From NCBI GenBank assembly GCA_029776225.1, contig JAKOTR010000054.1, positions 186,001-250,000 on the forward strand: DNA of 64,000 nucleotides, in the 5' to 3' direction. Position numbers and translations under genes: made by a program. How positions within the stretch are numbered: position 1 is the stretch's first letter; every line of letters starts with the position of its first letter. Below, piece by piece: positions 1-8,054 of this stretch. Under the pieces are notes generated by a model, which worked only from the letters and a program-made list of their open reading frames with translations, searched no databases and was not told the origin of the DNA. This stretch comes from Acidobacteriota bacterium. Its GTDB lineage: Bacteria; Acidobacteriota; Terriglobia; Bryobacterales; Bryobacteraceae.

Positions 1-1
1 C

Positions 2-283
2 TGGTCGTTCGATCACCGGTTCACGGCGCTGCCCGCGGGCCGCAACCTGCGCGTCGAACTGGCCACGCCCGCGATCGTCCACTGGACGGTTGACCAGTGG
101 GACACCGCGCACGACACGCGCACGGCTCCCGAGAACGGGATCCATGTGGCGGAATTGCCCACAGCATCGTTGAAGAGCGGCACACGCATCCAGTTCACGT
201 TCTTCTGGCCCGAAGTCAACCGCTGGGAAGGCGAGGACTTTGAGGTGACCGTCGAAGAAGAGGTGGCTCGCCACGCGAGCTGA
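2..283 (+). CDS. C-terminal fragment of a GH15-type glucan 1,4-alpha-glucosidase (glucoamylase), 5' end outside the window
   Basis: The frame is open from base 2 to a TGA at 281-283, giving 93 residues with no start inside the window. The fragment looks like the beta-sandwich tail found after the (alpha/alpha)6 barrel of bacterial glucoamylases: a strand around WTVDQWDTAHDT, then HVAELPTASLKSG and the ending FTFFWPEVNRWEG. That ending is typical of bacterial GH15 enzymes, which release glucose from the non-reducing ends of alpha-glucans. The catalytic domain is not in the window, so the call rests on family recall of the tail alone. Another glycosidase carrying the same accessory domain is possible. 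The last 20 bases are nearly repeated about 90 bp downstream. Confidence 0.6.
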   Translation, partial: WSFDHRFTALPAGRNLRVELATPAIVHWTVDQWDTAHDTRTAPENGIHVAELPTASLKSGTRIQFTFFWPEVNRWEGEDFEVTVEEEVARHAS

Positions 284-377
284 AGCCCACCGAACGGATC
301 GGTCCCGCCTGCCGATGTCGAAACACGTGCGGAGATGTTCCTCGCACGCAGAGGCCACTCGCCACGCAAGCTGAAGC
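267..377 (+). repeat. Short direct repeat, 20 bp with one mismatch, at the glucoamylase 3' end
   Basis: CTCGCCACGCGAGCTGAAGC ends the glucoamylase fragment at 267-286. CTCGCCACGCAAGCTGAAGC recurs at 358-377, outside any gene. The copies are 91 bp apart and their 5' flanks are also similar. This looks like a small local duplication. Confidence 0.6.
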
Positions 378-401
378 GTTTCGTTGCCGCCTCCTGCGCA
401 G

Positions 402-422
402 GCTTCCCGTTGCGCGGGAAGC
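402..422. other. 8-bp inverted repeat (hairpin) between the glucoamylase tail and purE
   Basis: GCTTCCCG at 402-409 pairs with CGGGAAGC at 415-422 around a 5-nt loop, between two convergent genes. No T-run follows on either strand, so it is not a textbook intrinsic terminator. It may still act as a bidirectional 3'-end hairpin. Confidence 0.35.
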
Positions 423-428
423 TGTCCG

Positions 429-941
429 TTAACCCTCTCGCGCGGCGACCTCTGGCAAAGTCTGTTCGAGAACGCTCTTGGCCTGCTGCTCGCGGTACGC
501 GCGCAGCTTTTCGCGCAGCTCGGGGCGGCGCCCCGCCAGGATTGCGATTGCCAGCAGCGCGGCGTTCGTCGCGCCCGCCTTGCCGATCGCCAGCGTCCCC
601 ACCGGGACTCCGGCGGGCATCTGAACCGTCGAAAGGAGCGAGTCCAGTCCTTTCAGCGACGCGCTCTCGATGGGAACTCCGAGCACCGGCAGCACGGTGT
701 GCGCGGCCACGACGCCGGCCAGGTGAGCCGCGCCGCCCGCAGCGGCGATCAGCACCTCGATCCCTCGCTCCTCGGCGGAAGCGGCGTATTTCGCCGTCGC
801 TTCCGGAGTGCGATGCGCGGAGAGGACGCGGGCCTCGTAGGGGACTCCGAAGCGCGCCAGCGTCTCCGCCGCGTGGCGCATCGTCTCCCAGTCCGACTTG
901 CTGCCCATGAGAATGCCGACCAGAGTTCCCGCTTCGACCAT
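429..941 (-). CDS. purE: 5-(carboxyamino)imidazole ribonucleotide mutase (PurE)
   Basis: Cytoplasmic purine biosynthesis enzyme that converts N5-carboxyaminoimidazole ribonucleotide to 4-carboxy-AIR. The 170-residue length is normal for class I PurE. Family signatures are visible: the N-terminal [13 protein letters not shown], the [10 protein letters not shown] active-site segment with its His, and the glycine-rich [17 protein letters not shown] and PVLGVPIES segments. The start is the ATG of [13 protein letters not shown], which places the phosphate-binding loop correctly at residues 9-13. A purK partner is not next door. The gene stands alone and converges on the glucoamylase tail. Nothing is unusual in it. 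Confidence 0.95.
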   Translation of the reverse strand: MVEAGTLVGILMGSKSDWETMRHAAETLARFGVPYEARVLSAHRTPEATAKYAASAEERGIEVLIAAAGGAAHLAGVVAAHTVLPVLGVPIESASLKGLDSLLSTVQMPAGVPVGTLAIGKAGATNAALLAIAILAGRRPELREKLRAYREQQAKSVLEQTLPEVAAREG

Positions 942-965
942 AACTTCACAGATTAACCGAACGGG

Positions 966-1496
966 CTACTCGTTGGGCGGCTCTGCGTCCAGGGGAAGTT
1001 GGAGAAGCTCGCGCACGAGCTGCTGCTCTTCGGGGCTGAAGCGGTTGCGAAAGGCGGGGCTTTCCAGGCGGCGTTTGCGGCGGTCCTCATCAAGCCCCCT
1101 GAGGGCCCTTGCGGCGCGCCGGATTTCCCGCTGCCGGTCCTCCGGCAATTCGGTGAAGCGGCGGAACAATTGCCGTGTCTGCTCCTGCCGCTCGGGCGGA
1201 AGCGAGCGGAACAGGCTGAGCTGGCGGCGCAGCCGTTCGCGCTGTTCGGGAGGCATGGCGTTGTAGCGCTCAAGCCGCTGTTCGATCTGCCGCCGCCGCT
1301 GCGGAGGCAGTTTTTCCAGCGCGCGCCGCCGCTCCTCGGGCGACATGCGCTCCAGGCGGTCCAGCACGGTCACAGGGCCGCTCCGCATGATTTTCGGCGG
1401 CGCAGCCGGACGGGCGCGGCGCTGCTGGGCAACCGCCGGTTCCGCCATCAGATTCCAGCCCAGCGCAGCGGCGAATAATAACAAGAAACCGCGCAT
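966..1496 (-). CDS. Secreted DUF3106-type Arg/Glu-rich protein
   Basis: The 176-residue product has a signal peptide (MRGFLLLFAAALGWNLMAEPAVAQ). The rest is a highly charged helical stretch in which segments of the type MSPEERRRALEKLPPQRR and LPPERQEQTRQLF recur every 20-30 residues. That matches DUF3106, a periplasmic family of unknown biochemical role. It is the last gene of an ECF sigma - anti-sigma - DUF3106 unit. Its start lies 4 bp beyond the anti-sigma stop, so translation is probably coupled. Context suggests a periplasmic partner or target of the sigma/anti-sigma switch, possibly sensing envelope state; this is inference only. Confidence 0.8.
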   Translation of the reverse strand: MRGFLLLFAAALGWNLMAEPAVAQQRRARPAAPPKIMRSGPVTVLDRLERMSPEERRRALEKLPPQRRRQIEQRLERYNAMPPEQRERLRRQLSLFRSLPPERQEQTRQLFRRFTELPEDRQREIRRAARALRGLDEDRRKRRLESPAFRNRFSPEEQQLVRELLQLPLDAEPPNE

Positions 1497-1500
1497 AACC

Positions 1501-1920
1501 TTACCAAATACTCAACTGACGCAGCATTTCCGCGTCTTCGAGCGCCAGTTCGAGGCGATCCGGATCCAGTGTGTCCGCCTGCATGACCGGCGCGGGCGCC
1601 CGCGTCAGCAGCAGCCCGATAGCGAGCGCGGCAATTCCGGCCAGGGAGAGAGCGGGCCGCAGGTGCAGCCGCCACCACGCGGGACGGCTCTCCGCCTCCA
1701 GCTTTTCAAAGAGCCGGCGGTTGAAACCGGGCGAGACCGGAGGCGCAGCCCACTCGTCCAGCGCCGCCAACATTGCCCGTTGGGATTCCACCCAGCGGGT
1801 GCAATCCTCGCAGACAGCCACATGCTCGTCGAGAGCGGCGGCCGCGCGCGGGTCCAGCCTGCCTGCACAGTAGTCCATCAGGACCGCCGCGTCCTCCCGC
1901 GCCCGAACCTGGCATTCCAT
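1501..1920 (-). CDS. Zinc-finger anti-sigma factor, single-pass membrane protein
   Basis: The 139-residue protein starts at the ATG of MECQVRAREDA, which is preceded by an AAGGAGAAGG ribosome-binding site; the frame extends upstream but without support. The N-terminal cytoplasmic part carries the anti-sigma zinc-binding pattern HVAVCEDC (HxxxCxxC), with an earlier Cys in MDYCAG. One membrane helix follows (PALSLAGIAALAIGLLLT), then a short C-terminal tail. It lies 16 bp downstream of the ECF sigma gene on the same strand and should bind and inhibit that sigma factor until signalled. The C-terminal part is short, so the sensing mechanism cannot be read from sequence. Confidence 0.85.
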   Translation of the reverse strand: MECQVRAREDAAVLMDYCAGRLDPRAAAALDEHVAVCEDCTRWVESQRAMLAALDEWAAPPVSPGFNRRLFEKLEAESRPAWWRLHLRPALSLAGIAALAIGLLLTRAPAPVMQADTLDPDRLELALEDAEMLRQLSIW

Positions 1921-1936
1921 CGCCTTCTCCTTTCCC

Positions 1937-2539
1937 TCAGTACGCCATATGCGCCAAACGGGCGCGCAGCGTCTCATAAGCCCGGAACAGCAGCGATTTT
2001 AAAGCCGATTCCGAGCAATTCAGCACCCGGGCTATCTGTGCATAGTCCATTTCCTCGTACTTGTGCATGAGCACGGCCGCGCGCTGCTTGGGGGGCAGCG
2101 CCGCGATTGCCCGCCGCACTTCGTCGAGTTTTGCCCGGTGTAAAAGCTCCTGCTCAATCGTAGGGTTCCGGTCGGGAATATCCAGCCCGGCCGGACCGTC
2201 GTTTCCGTCGAGGCTTTCCTGCCACTTTTCCGGCCGACCGTCGCGCAGCGTGTTCAGAGCCAGATGCAGGGCGATGCGGAACAGCCAGGTGGTGAATTTC
2301 GCGGTCGGCTCGTAGCTGGCCCGCGCCCGGTAGACGCGCAGGAACACCTCCTGCGCCAGTTCCTCCGCCACGGCCTGACTTTGCACCATGCGGTAGAGGA
2401 AATGGACGACGGCGGTACGATGGCGCTCGAGCAGCACCTCGAAGCTGGCTGCATCGCCCTCCTTGACGCGCAACATGAGTTTGGCGTCCGGCTCTATCGC
2501 CGCCACAGCCGCCATATTTTGTAGAACCCAATTGCGCAT
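1937..2539 (-). CDS. ECF-family RNA polymerase sigma factor (RpoE-like)
   Basis: The protein has about 200 residues with both ECF regions. Region 2 includes FEVLLERHRTAVVHFLYRMV, ELAQEVFLRVYRARA and FTTWLFRIALHLALN. Region 4 includes IAALPPKQRAAVLMHKYEE and the helix-turn-helix DYAQIARVLNCSESALKSLL. I take the ATG at 2539 (MRNWVLQNM); an adjacent TTG at 2542 and an internal ATG at MAAVAAIEPD are alternatives. It directs polymerase to its own small regulon and is the first gene of the sigma/anti-sigma/DUF3106 unit. The stimulus is unknown. Confidence 0.92.
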   Translation of the reverse strand: MRNWVLQNMAAVAAIEPDAKLMLRVKEGDAASFEVLLERHRTAVVHFLYRMVQSQAVAEELAQEVFLRVYRARASYEPTAKFTTWLFRIALHLALNTLRDGRPEKWQESLDGNDGPAGLDIPDRNPTIEQELLHRAKLDEVRRAIAALPPKQRAAVLMHKYEEMDYAQIARVLNCSESALKSLLFRAYETLRARLAHMAY

Positions 2540-2560
2540 CAAGAGTTGCGGACGCCGGTG

Positions 2561-3559
2561 CTATTCGCCCTTGAGCGACCGTTCCATCAGCTCGCGGATC
2601 GCCTCCCGCGGCGCCTGCTCGCCTCTCAGAATCGCGCGGACCTGCGCCGTGATCGGCAGGTCGATGCCGTGCCGTTCCGCCAGATCCATCGCGGCGAAGG
2701 TGGTCTTGACGCCTTCGGCCACCATCTTCATGGAACCGGTGATTTCGAAAAGCGGCCGGCCGCGGCCCAACTCGATTCCCACCTGGCGGTTGCGGCTCAA
2801 CTGCCCGGTGCAGGTGAGCACCAGGTCGCCCAAGCCCGCCAAACCCGCCAGCGTCAAAGGCTGCCCGCCCACGGCCACCGCCAGCCGGCTGATCTCGGCC
2901 AGCCCGCGCGTGATCAGCGCCGCGATGGTGTTGCTGCCTAAACTCAATCCCTGGCAGACGCCGGCGCCGAGCGCGATGACGTTCTTCAGCGCCCCGGCCA
3001 TCTCGACGCCGACCGGGTCTTGGTTGCGGTAGACGCGAAAAGTCGGCCCGGAAAACGCCGCCTGGACGGCATGGTTAAGGGCGTCGTCATGGGAGGCCAC
3101 GACCAGCGCGGTCGGCTCGCCTGCGGCCACCTCGCGGGCGAACGTCGGGCCGGAAAGCACACAGACGCGGGGCTCAAACCGCGCGCTCACCACCTCGCGG
3201 ATCACCTCCGAAATGCGCAGAAGGGTGCCGCTTTCAATCCCTTTCGTGGCGCTGACAAAGAGCGCGCCGGGCGGCAGGAACGGCAGCATCCGGCTGTAGA
3301 TCTCGCGGGTGAAGTGTGACGGCGTGACGCTGAGCACCACGTCGGCGCCTTCGACCGCCGGGCACAAGTCATTCACCACGTTGACATTAGAAGGAAGCCT
3401 GAAGCCCGGCAAAAAAAGGTCGTTTTCGCGGGTCTCGCGCATCCGCTCGGCCAGATCAGCTTCGTAGACCCATAAGCGGACGTCGGGAAAACGGGGCGCG
3501 AGCACGATGGCCAGCGCGGTGCCCCAACTGCCTCCGCCGATGATGGCAAGCCGCGTCAG
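2561..3559 (-). CDS. gpsA: NAD(P)H-dependent glycerol-3-phosphate dehydrogenase, probable CTG start
   Basis: GpsA reduces dihydroxyacetone phosphate to sn-glycerol 3-phosphate, the precursor that PlsY acylates. The N-terminal Rossmann motif is LAIIGGGSWGTALAIVLA, followed by FVSATKGIE, VLSGPTFAREVAAGEPTA, the catalytic-lysine segment VEMAGALKNVIALGAG and TCTGQLSRNRQVGIELG. The frame is open far upstream, but no ATG, GTG or TTG lies near the Rossmann motif. A CTG at 3559 sits 9 nt after a perfect GGAGG and overlaps the plsY stop as CTGA. Starting there gives 332 residues, the normal GpsA length. The operon order thpR-plsY-gpsA with 3-4 nt overlaps supports coupled translation. Confidence 0.9.
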   Translation of the reverse strand: MTRLAIIGGGSWGTALAIVLAPRFPDVRLWVYEADLAERMRETRENDLFLPGFRLPSNVNVVNDLCPAVEGADVVLSVTPSHFTREIYSRMLPFLPPGALFVSATKGIESGTLLRISEVIREVVSARFEPRVCVLSGPTFAREVAAGEPTALVVASHDDALNHAVQAAFSGPTFRVYRNQDPVGVEMAGALKNVIALGAGVCQGLSLGSNTIAALITRGLAEISRLAVAVGGQPLTLAGLAGLGDLVLTCTGQLSRNRQVGIELGRGRPLFEITGSMKMVAEGVKTTFAAMDLAERHGIDLPITAQVRAILRGEQAPREAIRELMERSLKGE

Positions 3560-4164
3560 GATCGCCGGCCTCCGAGCGACAGCACGTTCTCCTTGCCCGC
3601 ACGGAGCCGGGCGATATTGTCCTTGTGCCGCCAGATAATGAACGCTCCGCCGACGGCCGCAGCCAGCACCACGGGAGCGCCCGGGTGGGAAATCAGCCAG
3701 ACCGCCAGCGGCAGCGTGGCCGCGCCGATGATCGAGCCGAGCGAAATGTAACGCGTGGCGGCCACCACCGCGACGAAGACCACCAGCACGGCCGCCAGCG
3801 GTCCCGGCGCCAGGCACAGGAACGCCCCGACGAAGCTCGCCACTGCCTTGCCGCCGCGGAATTTCAGAAATACCGGGAATGCGTGTCCCACCATCACGGC
3901 CAGGGCCGCCGCGCTCATCCAGGCCGCGGAGCCGCCAGTCAATCGCCCAGCCAGCCAGACCGACAAAAAGCCCTTCCCGATATCGAGCAGCAGCGTCACC
4001 ACGCCGAGCAACCGGCCCGTGGTGCGGAGAACGTTTGTGGCGCCGATGTTGCCGCTCCCCATCGAGCGGACGTCGCGGCCGGTCTTCGCGCGCACGAGCA
4101 GGTAACCGAACGGGATACTTCCAAGAAGATAGGCGGCAATCAGGGCAAGCAAACCGGTCATCAC
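3556..4164 (-). CDS. plsY: Glycerol-3-phosphate acyltransferase PlsY (acyl-phosphate dependent)
   Basis: This integral membrane enzyme transfers an acyl group from acyl-phosphate to glycerol 3-phosphate, making lysophosphatidic acid. The 202 residues form about five to seven membrane helices. The three PlsY motifs are present: YLLGSIPFGYLL followed by GSGNIGATNVLRT, then HAFPVFLKFRGGKAVASFVGA, and IIWRHKDNIARLRAGKE near the C-terminus. Its ATG overlaps the thpR stop and its TGA overlaps the gpsA CTG start. The enzyme making its substrate is therefore co-translated, a sensible phospholipid pairing. Confidence 0.95.
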   Translation of the reverse strand: MMTGLLALIAAYLLGSIPFGYLLVRAKTGRDVRSMGSGNIGATNVLRTTGRLLGVVTLLLDIGKGFLSVWLAGRLTGGSAAWMSAAALAVMVGHAFPVFLKFRGGKAVASFVGAFLCLAPGPLAAVLVVFVAVVAATRYISLGSIIGAATLPLAVWLISHPGAPVVLAAAVGGAFIIWRHKDNIARLRAGKENVLSLGGRRS

Positions 4165-4712
4165 GGGGCGAAAGGAAACTCCGAGAGCTTAGTATAGATC
4201 GAACCGGACGGGGTCAGCCTGCTCCGGTAGAGAAAGAAGCGGTCCACGGTGAAAGAGCCCCAGTCTGTGGATTCGAGCGCGGCGATGGCCTTGTGGAGCG
4301 GATCCAACGGCACGGGCGTTTTGATGCGCGCCAGGGTCAGATGGGGCGAAAACGCACGGGTCTCGGCCGGTACTCCGATGCGCGCGAGGGCGCGGTCCGT
4401 TTCCAGCGCCAGTTCTCCCAGCGCACCCGGCGCGTGCACACCCGCCCAGAAGACGCGTGGCGAGCGCGGGTTCGGAAAGAAGCCCACCCCGCGGATCTCG
4501 ATCGAAAACGGATCGCGCCGGGACAGGCCGCGGAGCGCCGCGGTGATTTCATCAAGCTTCTCGTCGGGCCACTCGCCGATGAACTTGGTGGTGACGTGCA
4601 GATTCGCCGGAGGGCTCCAGGCGATGCGCGCGGAGGGCCGCAGCTCCTCAATCAGCCCTTCCAGCCTGCGGATTACGTCGTCCGGGATGTCAATCGCAGT
4701 GAACAGTCGCAT
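4161..4712 (-). CDS. thpR: RNA 2',3'-cyclic phosphodiesterase (2'-5' RNA ligase family)
   Basis: The 183-residue protein belongs to the 2H phosphoesterase superfamily. Both catalytic HxTx tetrapeptides are visible: HVTTKFIGEW in the first half and HLTLARIK in the second. The N-terminal MRLFTAIDIPDDV and the WVPPxxLH-like segment WSPPANLHVT are also typical. It hydrolyses 2',3'-cyclic phosphate ends of RNA and can join tRNA halves in vitro. It is the first gene of the thpR-plsY-gpsA operon, with its stop overlapping the plsY start, and it is divergent from the DNA glycosylase gene. No functional link to phospholipid synthesis is known; the arrangement may only be shared transcription. Confidence 0.92.
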   Translation of the reverse strand: MRLFTAIDIPDDVIRRLEGLIEELRPSARIAWSPPANLHVTTKFIGEWPDEKLDEITAALRGLSRRDPFSIEIRGVGFFPNPRSPRVFWAGVHAPGALGELALETDRALARIGVPAETRAFSPHLTLARIKTPVPLDPLHKAIAALESTDWGSFTVDRFFLYRSRLTPSGSIYTKLSEFPFAP

Positions 4713-4766
4713 TATGACGCTGCCGCCTTAAAACGTTGCATGTGATAATTGTCGGACGAAGTTACG

Positions 4767-5390
4767 ATGCACGCAACGCCGGAGTGGGTGGACCGCATTC
4801 CTTTGGAAGAACTGCTCGCCCAAAGCCGCACGCTGCCGCGCGAGTTCTACGCTCGCGACACGGTGGAAGTCGCGCGCGATCTGCTCGGCACGATTCTGAT
4901 CCACGAGGGCGCGGCCGGGCGCATCGTGGAGACGGAGGCTTACCTTGGGCCTGAGGATTTGGCCGCCCACGCCTCGCGCGGCGTCACGAACCGCACGCGC
5001 GTGCTGTTCGGCCCTCCGGGACACGCCTACGTCTACTTCATCTATGGAAAGCACGAGTGTCTGAATCTGGTTGCCCAGCCCGAGGGCACGCCGGGGTGCG
5101 TACTGATTCGCGCGCTCGAACCGCTGGCCGGCATCGCGGAGATGAAGAAGCGGCGTCCGGCGGCGCGGTCGATTGAGGATTTGGCTTCCGGACCGGGCAA
5201 GCTGACTGCTGCGCTCAACATTACCCGCCGCCATTACGGCGCCGATGTGACGCAGGGCAGCCTGATCGTGCGCGAGTGCCTTTCCAAGACGCCGTTCGAA
5301 ATCGTCACCACGCCGCGCATCGGCATCCGGCATTGCTCAGACTGGCCGCTTCGTTTCTTCATCGCAGGCAACCGGTTTGTGAGCAGATAA
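4767..5390 (+). CDS. 3-methyladenine DNA glycosylase (AAG/MPG family)
   Basis: This base-excision repair enzyme removes alkylated purines. The 207 residues carry the AAG signature in order: FYARDTVEVARDLLGTILIH, the catalytic-Glu segment GRIVETEAYLGPEDLAAHA, the Asn/Arg segment GVTNRTRVLFGPPGHAYVYFIYG, KHECLNLV, VLIRALEP and SGPGKLTAALNI. I use the ATG at 4767 (MHATPEW); a TTG at 4749 would add six residues. It is divergent from thpR across about 50 bp. The product lacks the long eukaryotic N-terminus, as usual for bacterial members. Confidence 0.94.
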   Translation: MHATPEWVDRIPLEELLAQSRTLPREFYARDTVEVARDLLGTILIHEGAAGRIVETEAYLGPEDLAAHASRGVTNRTRVLFGPPGHAYVYFIYGKHECLNLVAQPEGTPGCVLIRALEPLAGIAEMKKRRPAARSIEDLASGPGKLTAALNITRRHYGADVTQGSLIVRECLSKTPFEIVTTPRIGIRHCSDWPLRFFIAGNRFVSR

Positions 5391-5413
5391 GACGTACCTC
5401 GTACAATGTGGAT

Positions 5414-6781
5414 ATGCTTATCCCGACCATCTTCCGTGAGTATGATATCCGCGGCATTGCTGACCAGGAAATGCCGGATGCGGACATTCAAGACCTGGGA
5501 AGGGCGATCGGCACTTACCTCCGGCGGCGCGCCGGCGGAAACGTCGCGCTAGGGAGGGATACGCGGCTCAGTTCCGAACGGCTGCGGAATGCGCTCGCCA
5601 AAGGGCTCGTCGCCGCCGGTTGCGACGTTCTCGACATAGGCTGCGTACCGACGCCGCTGCTCTACTACGCGGCAAACCACTTCAAGCAGGCCGGAGCGGT
5701 TATGATCACCGGCAGTCACAACCCGCCGGAGTACAACGGCTTCAAAGTGGTCTGCGGTTCCGGTACGATTCACGGCGCCGAGATTCAGGAGCTGCGCCGC
5801 ATCATAGAGCAGCAGGACTATGAAACCGGCCAGGGAACCCTAAGAGAGGGGGACGCAGTTACTCCGTACGTTGACGAGCTGGCCGCCCAGTTCCGTTTCG
5901 ACCGGCGGATCAAGGTTGTCGCCGATGCCGGCAACGGGACCGCCGGGCCGGTGCTGCACCGGCTGTTCAGCAAGCTCAACGTCGATGCCGTCGAGCTGTT
6001 TTTCGACATGGACGGCCATTTCCCCAACCACCACCCCGACCCGACGATTCCGGCCAACCTCGAGACACTGATCAAGACCGTGCGCGAGACCGGCGCGGAG
6101 CTCGGAGTGGCCTTCGACGGCGATGCGGACCGCATCGGGGCGGTCGACGAAAAGGGCAACATACTCTGGGGCGACCAGTTGATGCTGATCTACGCCCGCG
6201 AAATTCTCGCGCGCAAGCCCGGCGCAACATTCATCGGCGAGGTCAAGTGCTCCCAGGTAATGTACGACGAGTTGAGCCGGCTGGGCGGCAACCCGATCAT
6301 GTACAAGACCGGGCACTCGCTGATCAAGGCCAAGATGAAGGAAGTGGGGGCGGAACTGGCGGGCGAGATGAGCGGGCACATGTTCTTCGCCGACCGCTAC
6401 TACGGCTTTGACGACGCTCTCTACGCGGCGATGCGCCTGATCGAGATCGTGGCCCGTTCGGGCAAGCCGCTTTCGGCGCAACTGGAGGGCCTGCCCCGCA
6501 TGGTGGCGACGCCGGAAATTCGCGTGGACTGCCCGGATCAGCTTAAATTCGAGATTGTTAAGCGCGTCGTCGATCATTTCCGTAAGACGCACACGGTAAA
6601 GGACATCGACGGCGCCCGGGTGCTGTTCCCGCGGGGTTGGGGCCTGGTTCGTGCATCGAACACCCAGCCGATCCTCGTCATGCGTTTCGAGGCAGAGAAC
6701 CACGACCTGCTGGAGGCGTACCGCAAGGAAGTCGAAAGCGTGGTGGAGCAGGCCAAGGCGCTGGTGCAGACCGCGCGCTAA
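5414..6781 (+). CDS. Phosphomannomutase/phosphoglucomutase (alpha-D-phosphohexomutase)
   Basis: The enzyme interconverts hexose 6-phosphates and 1-phosphates, feeding nucleotide-sugar synthesis. The 455 residues hold all four family loops: the phosphoserine loop MITGSHNPPEYNG (Ser101), the Mg-binding DGDADR (235-240), the sugar-specificity loop GEMSGHMFF, and the phosphate-binding RASNTQPILV near the C-terminus. GEMSGH is the variant typical of dual PMM/PGM enzymes such as AlgC. The start is the ATG of MLIPTIFREYDIRG; a GTG two codons upstream is possible. It is a likely supplier of sugar 1-phosphates for the EPS locus downstream, although it lies outside it. Confidence 0.93.
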   Translation: MLIPTIFREYDIRGIADQEMPDADIQDLGRAIGTYLRRRAGGNVALGRDTRLSSERLRNALAKGLVAAGCDVLDIGCVPTPLLYYAANHFKQAGAVMITGSHNPPEYNGFKVVCGSGTIHGAEIQELRRIIEQQDYETGQGTLREGDAVTPYVDELAAQFRFDRRIKVVADAGNGTAGPVLHRLFSKLNVDAVELFFDMDGHFPNHHPDPTIPANLETLIKTVRETGAELGVAFDGDADRIGAVDEKGNILWGDQLMLIYAREILARKPGATFIGEVKCSQVMYDELSRLGGNPIMYKTGHSLIKAKMKEVGAELAGEMSGHMFFADRYYGFDDALYAAMRLIEIVARSGKPLSAQLEGLPRMVATPEIRVDCPDQLKFEIVKRVVDHFRKTHTVKDIDGARVLFPRGWGLVRASNTQPILVMRFEAENHDLLEAYRKEVESVVEQAKALVQTAR

Positions 6782-6831
6782 GCGTTTCAAAACCAGCAAC
6801 TTTCCTCTCTTAAGACCGCTGGGTCCGGCCG

Positions 6832-7944
6832 ATGAGAAGACTCGTGGCGCTACTCTGGGCCGGCGTACTGGCGGCAGCCGTGGTTGTCTTGTGGCCGCAG
6901 CTGACGCGGCGCAGGCTACAGGTGCGCCTTTTCGAAGCTCTTGCGCTGGATCCGGTCCTCCTGCTGGACAGTCGCGGCAGGGTCAGGTTCTGGAACGAGG
7001 CCGCTCAGAAGGCCTTCGGCTACTCTCGAAACGAAATGTTGGGCCGGACCGTGGAGCGCCTCGTTCCCGTGCCCCTGCACGGCGTGATGACCCGCCGGGT
7101 TCTCGAAACTTCCATCCAGCGCAAGGACGGTTCCCAGGCGCAGGTTGAGATCACCACGACGCCGGCGAAGGTGCGCGGAAAGTGGCACACCGTCGCGATC
7201 GTGCGCGACGCCTCGCACCATCACCGGCGGGCCGAAGAACTTCGCCGGGCCAAGGAGCGCGCCGAGCAGGTGGCAGCCGAACTGGAAGCGGTCAACGCCG
7301 TTCTCGAACGGACCACGGTCTGGGCCAACGAGATGGCCGCCCGGACCGCGATGGCCAACGCGGCAAAGAGCGAGTTTCTCGCCAGCATGAGCCATGAGAT
7401 CCGCACTCCGATGAACGGGGTGCTCGGCATGCTCACCCTCCTCGAACAAACCGAGTTAACGCGCGAGCAGCTCGATTACGTCGAAACCATACGCTATTCC
7501 GGGCAGATCCTCTTAGACATCATCAATCAGATTCTGGAATTTTCCCGCATCGAGTCCGGAAAGCTCGAACTGGAACAGGTGGAGTTCGACCCGCGGTACA
7601 AAATCGAGCAGACCATCCTGCTGTTCGCCGAGCGCGCGGACACAAAAGGAATCGAATTGCTTGCCACGGTTCCGGGAAGCGTACCCGCGCGGCTGCGCGG
7701 CGATGCCGGCCGCTTCCGCCAGATTCTGATCAACCTGTTGGGGAATGCGGTGAAGTTCACCGAGCGGGGCGAGGTGAGCGTCTCGGTGAGTTCAAGGCCT
7801 TTGGAAGGCGGCCGCGTCGAACTCGGCGTCGAGGTGCGCGATACGGGGATCGGAATGCCGCCCGAGGTGGTGCAGAAACTCTTTCAGGCGTCTACCAGGG
7901 CGAAGATCGCAGGCGCCGCTATGGCGGAACGGGCCTCGGCTTGA
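6832..7944 (+). CDS. Hybrid sensor histidine kinase, N-terminal part, truncated by a frameshift
   Basis: The 370 residues contain one N-terminal membrane helix (about 5-22), a PAS domain (about 35-135, [23 protein letters not shown]), a coiled coil, a HisKA domain with phospho-acceptor His188 in [12 protein letters not shown], and most of the HATPase domain (N-box [12 protein letters not shown]1 box [18 protein letters not shown]). After LFQA the frame leaves the family sequence and stops at 7944. The missing FYQG...[19 protein letters not shown] continues at once in another frame. One base has been lost near 7891. As read, the product lacks the G2 box and ATP lid and should be inactive. Confidence 0.8.
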   Translation: MRRLVALLWAGVLAAAVVVLWPQLTRRRLQVRLFEALALDPVLLLDSRGRVRFWNEAAQKAFGYSRNEMLGRTVERLVPVPLHGVMTRRVLETSIQRKDGSQAQVEITTTPAKVRGKWHTVAIVRDASHHHRRAEELRRAKERAEQVAAELEAVNAVLERTTVWANEMAARTAMANAAKSEFLASMSHEIRTPMNGVLGMLTLLEQTELTREQLDYVETIRYSGQILLDIINQILEFSRIESGKLELEQVEFDPRYKIEQTILLFAERADTKGIELLATVPGSVPARLRGDAGRFRQILINLLGNAVKFTERGEVSVSVSSRPLEGGRVELGVEVRDTGIGMPPEVVQKLFQASTRAKIAGAAMAERASA

Positions 7945-8036
7945 GCATCTGCAAGAAACTCGTCGAGGCGATGCACGGAACGATCGAGGTGTCGAGCACG
8001 CCGGGCGCGGGCTCCACTTTCCAGTTCACGATTTAG
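7889..8036 (+). pseudogene. Out-of-frame remainder of the HATPase domain, ending at an in-frame TAG before the receivers
   Basis: The stretch continues the kinase above after a one-base deletion: [18 protein letters not shown], then [17 protein letters not shown] at 8034-8036 follows where hybrid kinases read on through a linker into their receivers. The downstream receiver frame is the same frame as this TAG, so one C-to-T change of a CAG codon would explain it. The ancestral gene was probably one continuous PAS-HisKA-HATPase-REC-REC protein spanning 6832-8861, now carrying two independent lesions. Confidence 0.75.
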
Positions 8037-8054
8037 ACGGAAACCGCGCGGGCG

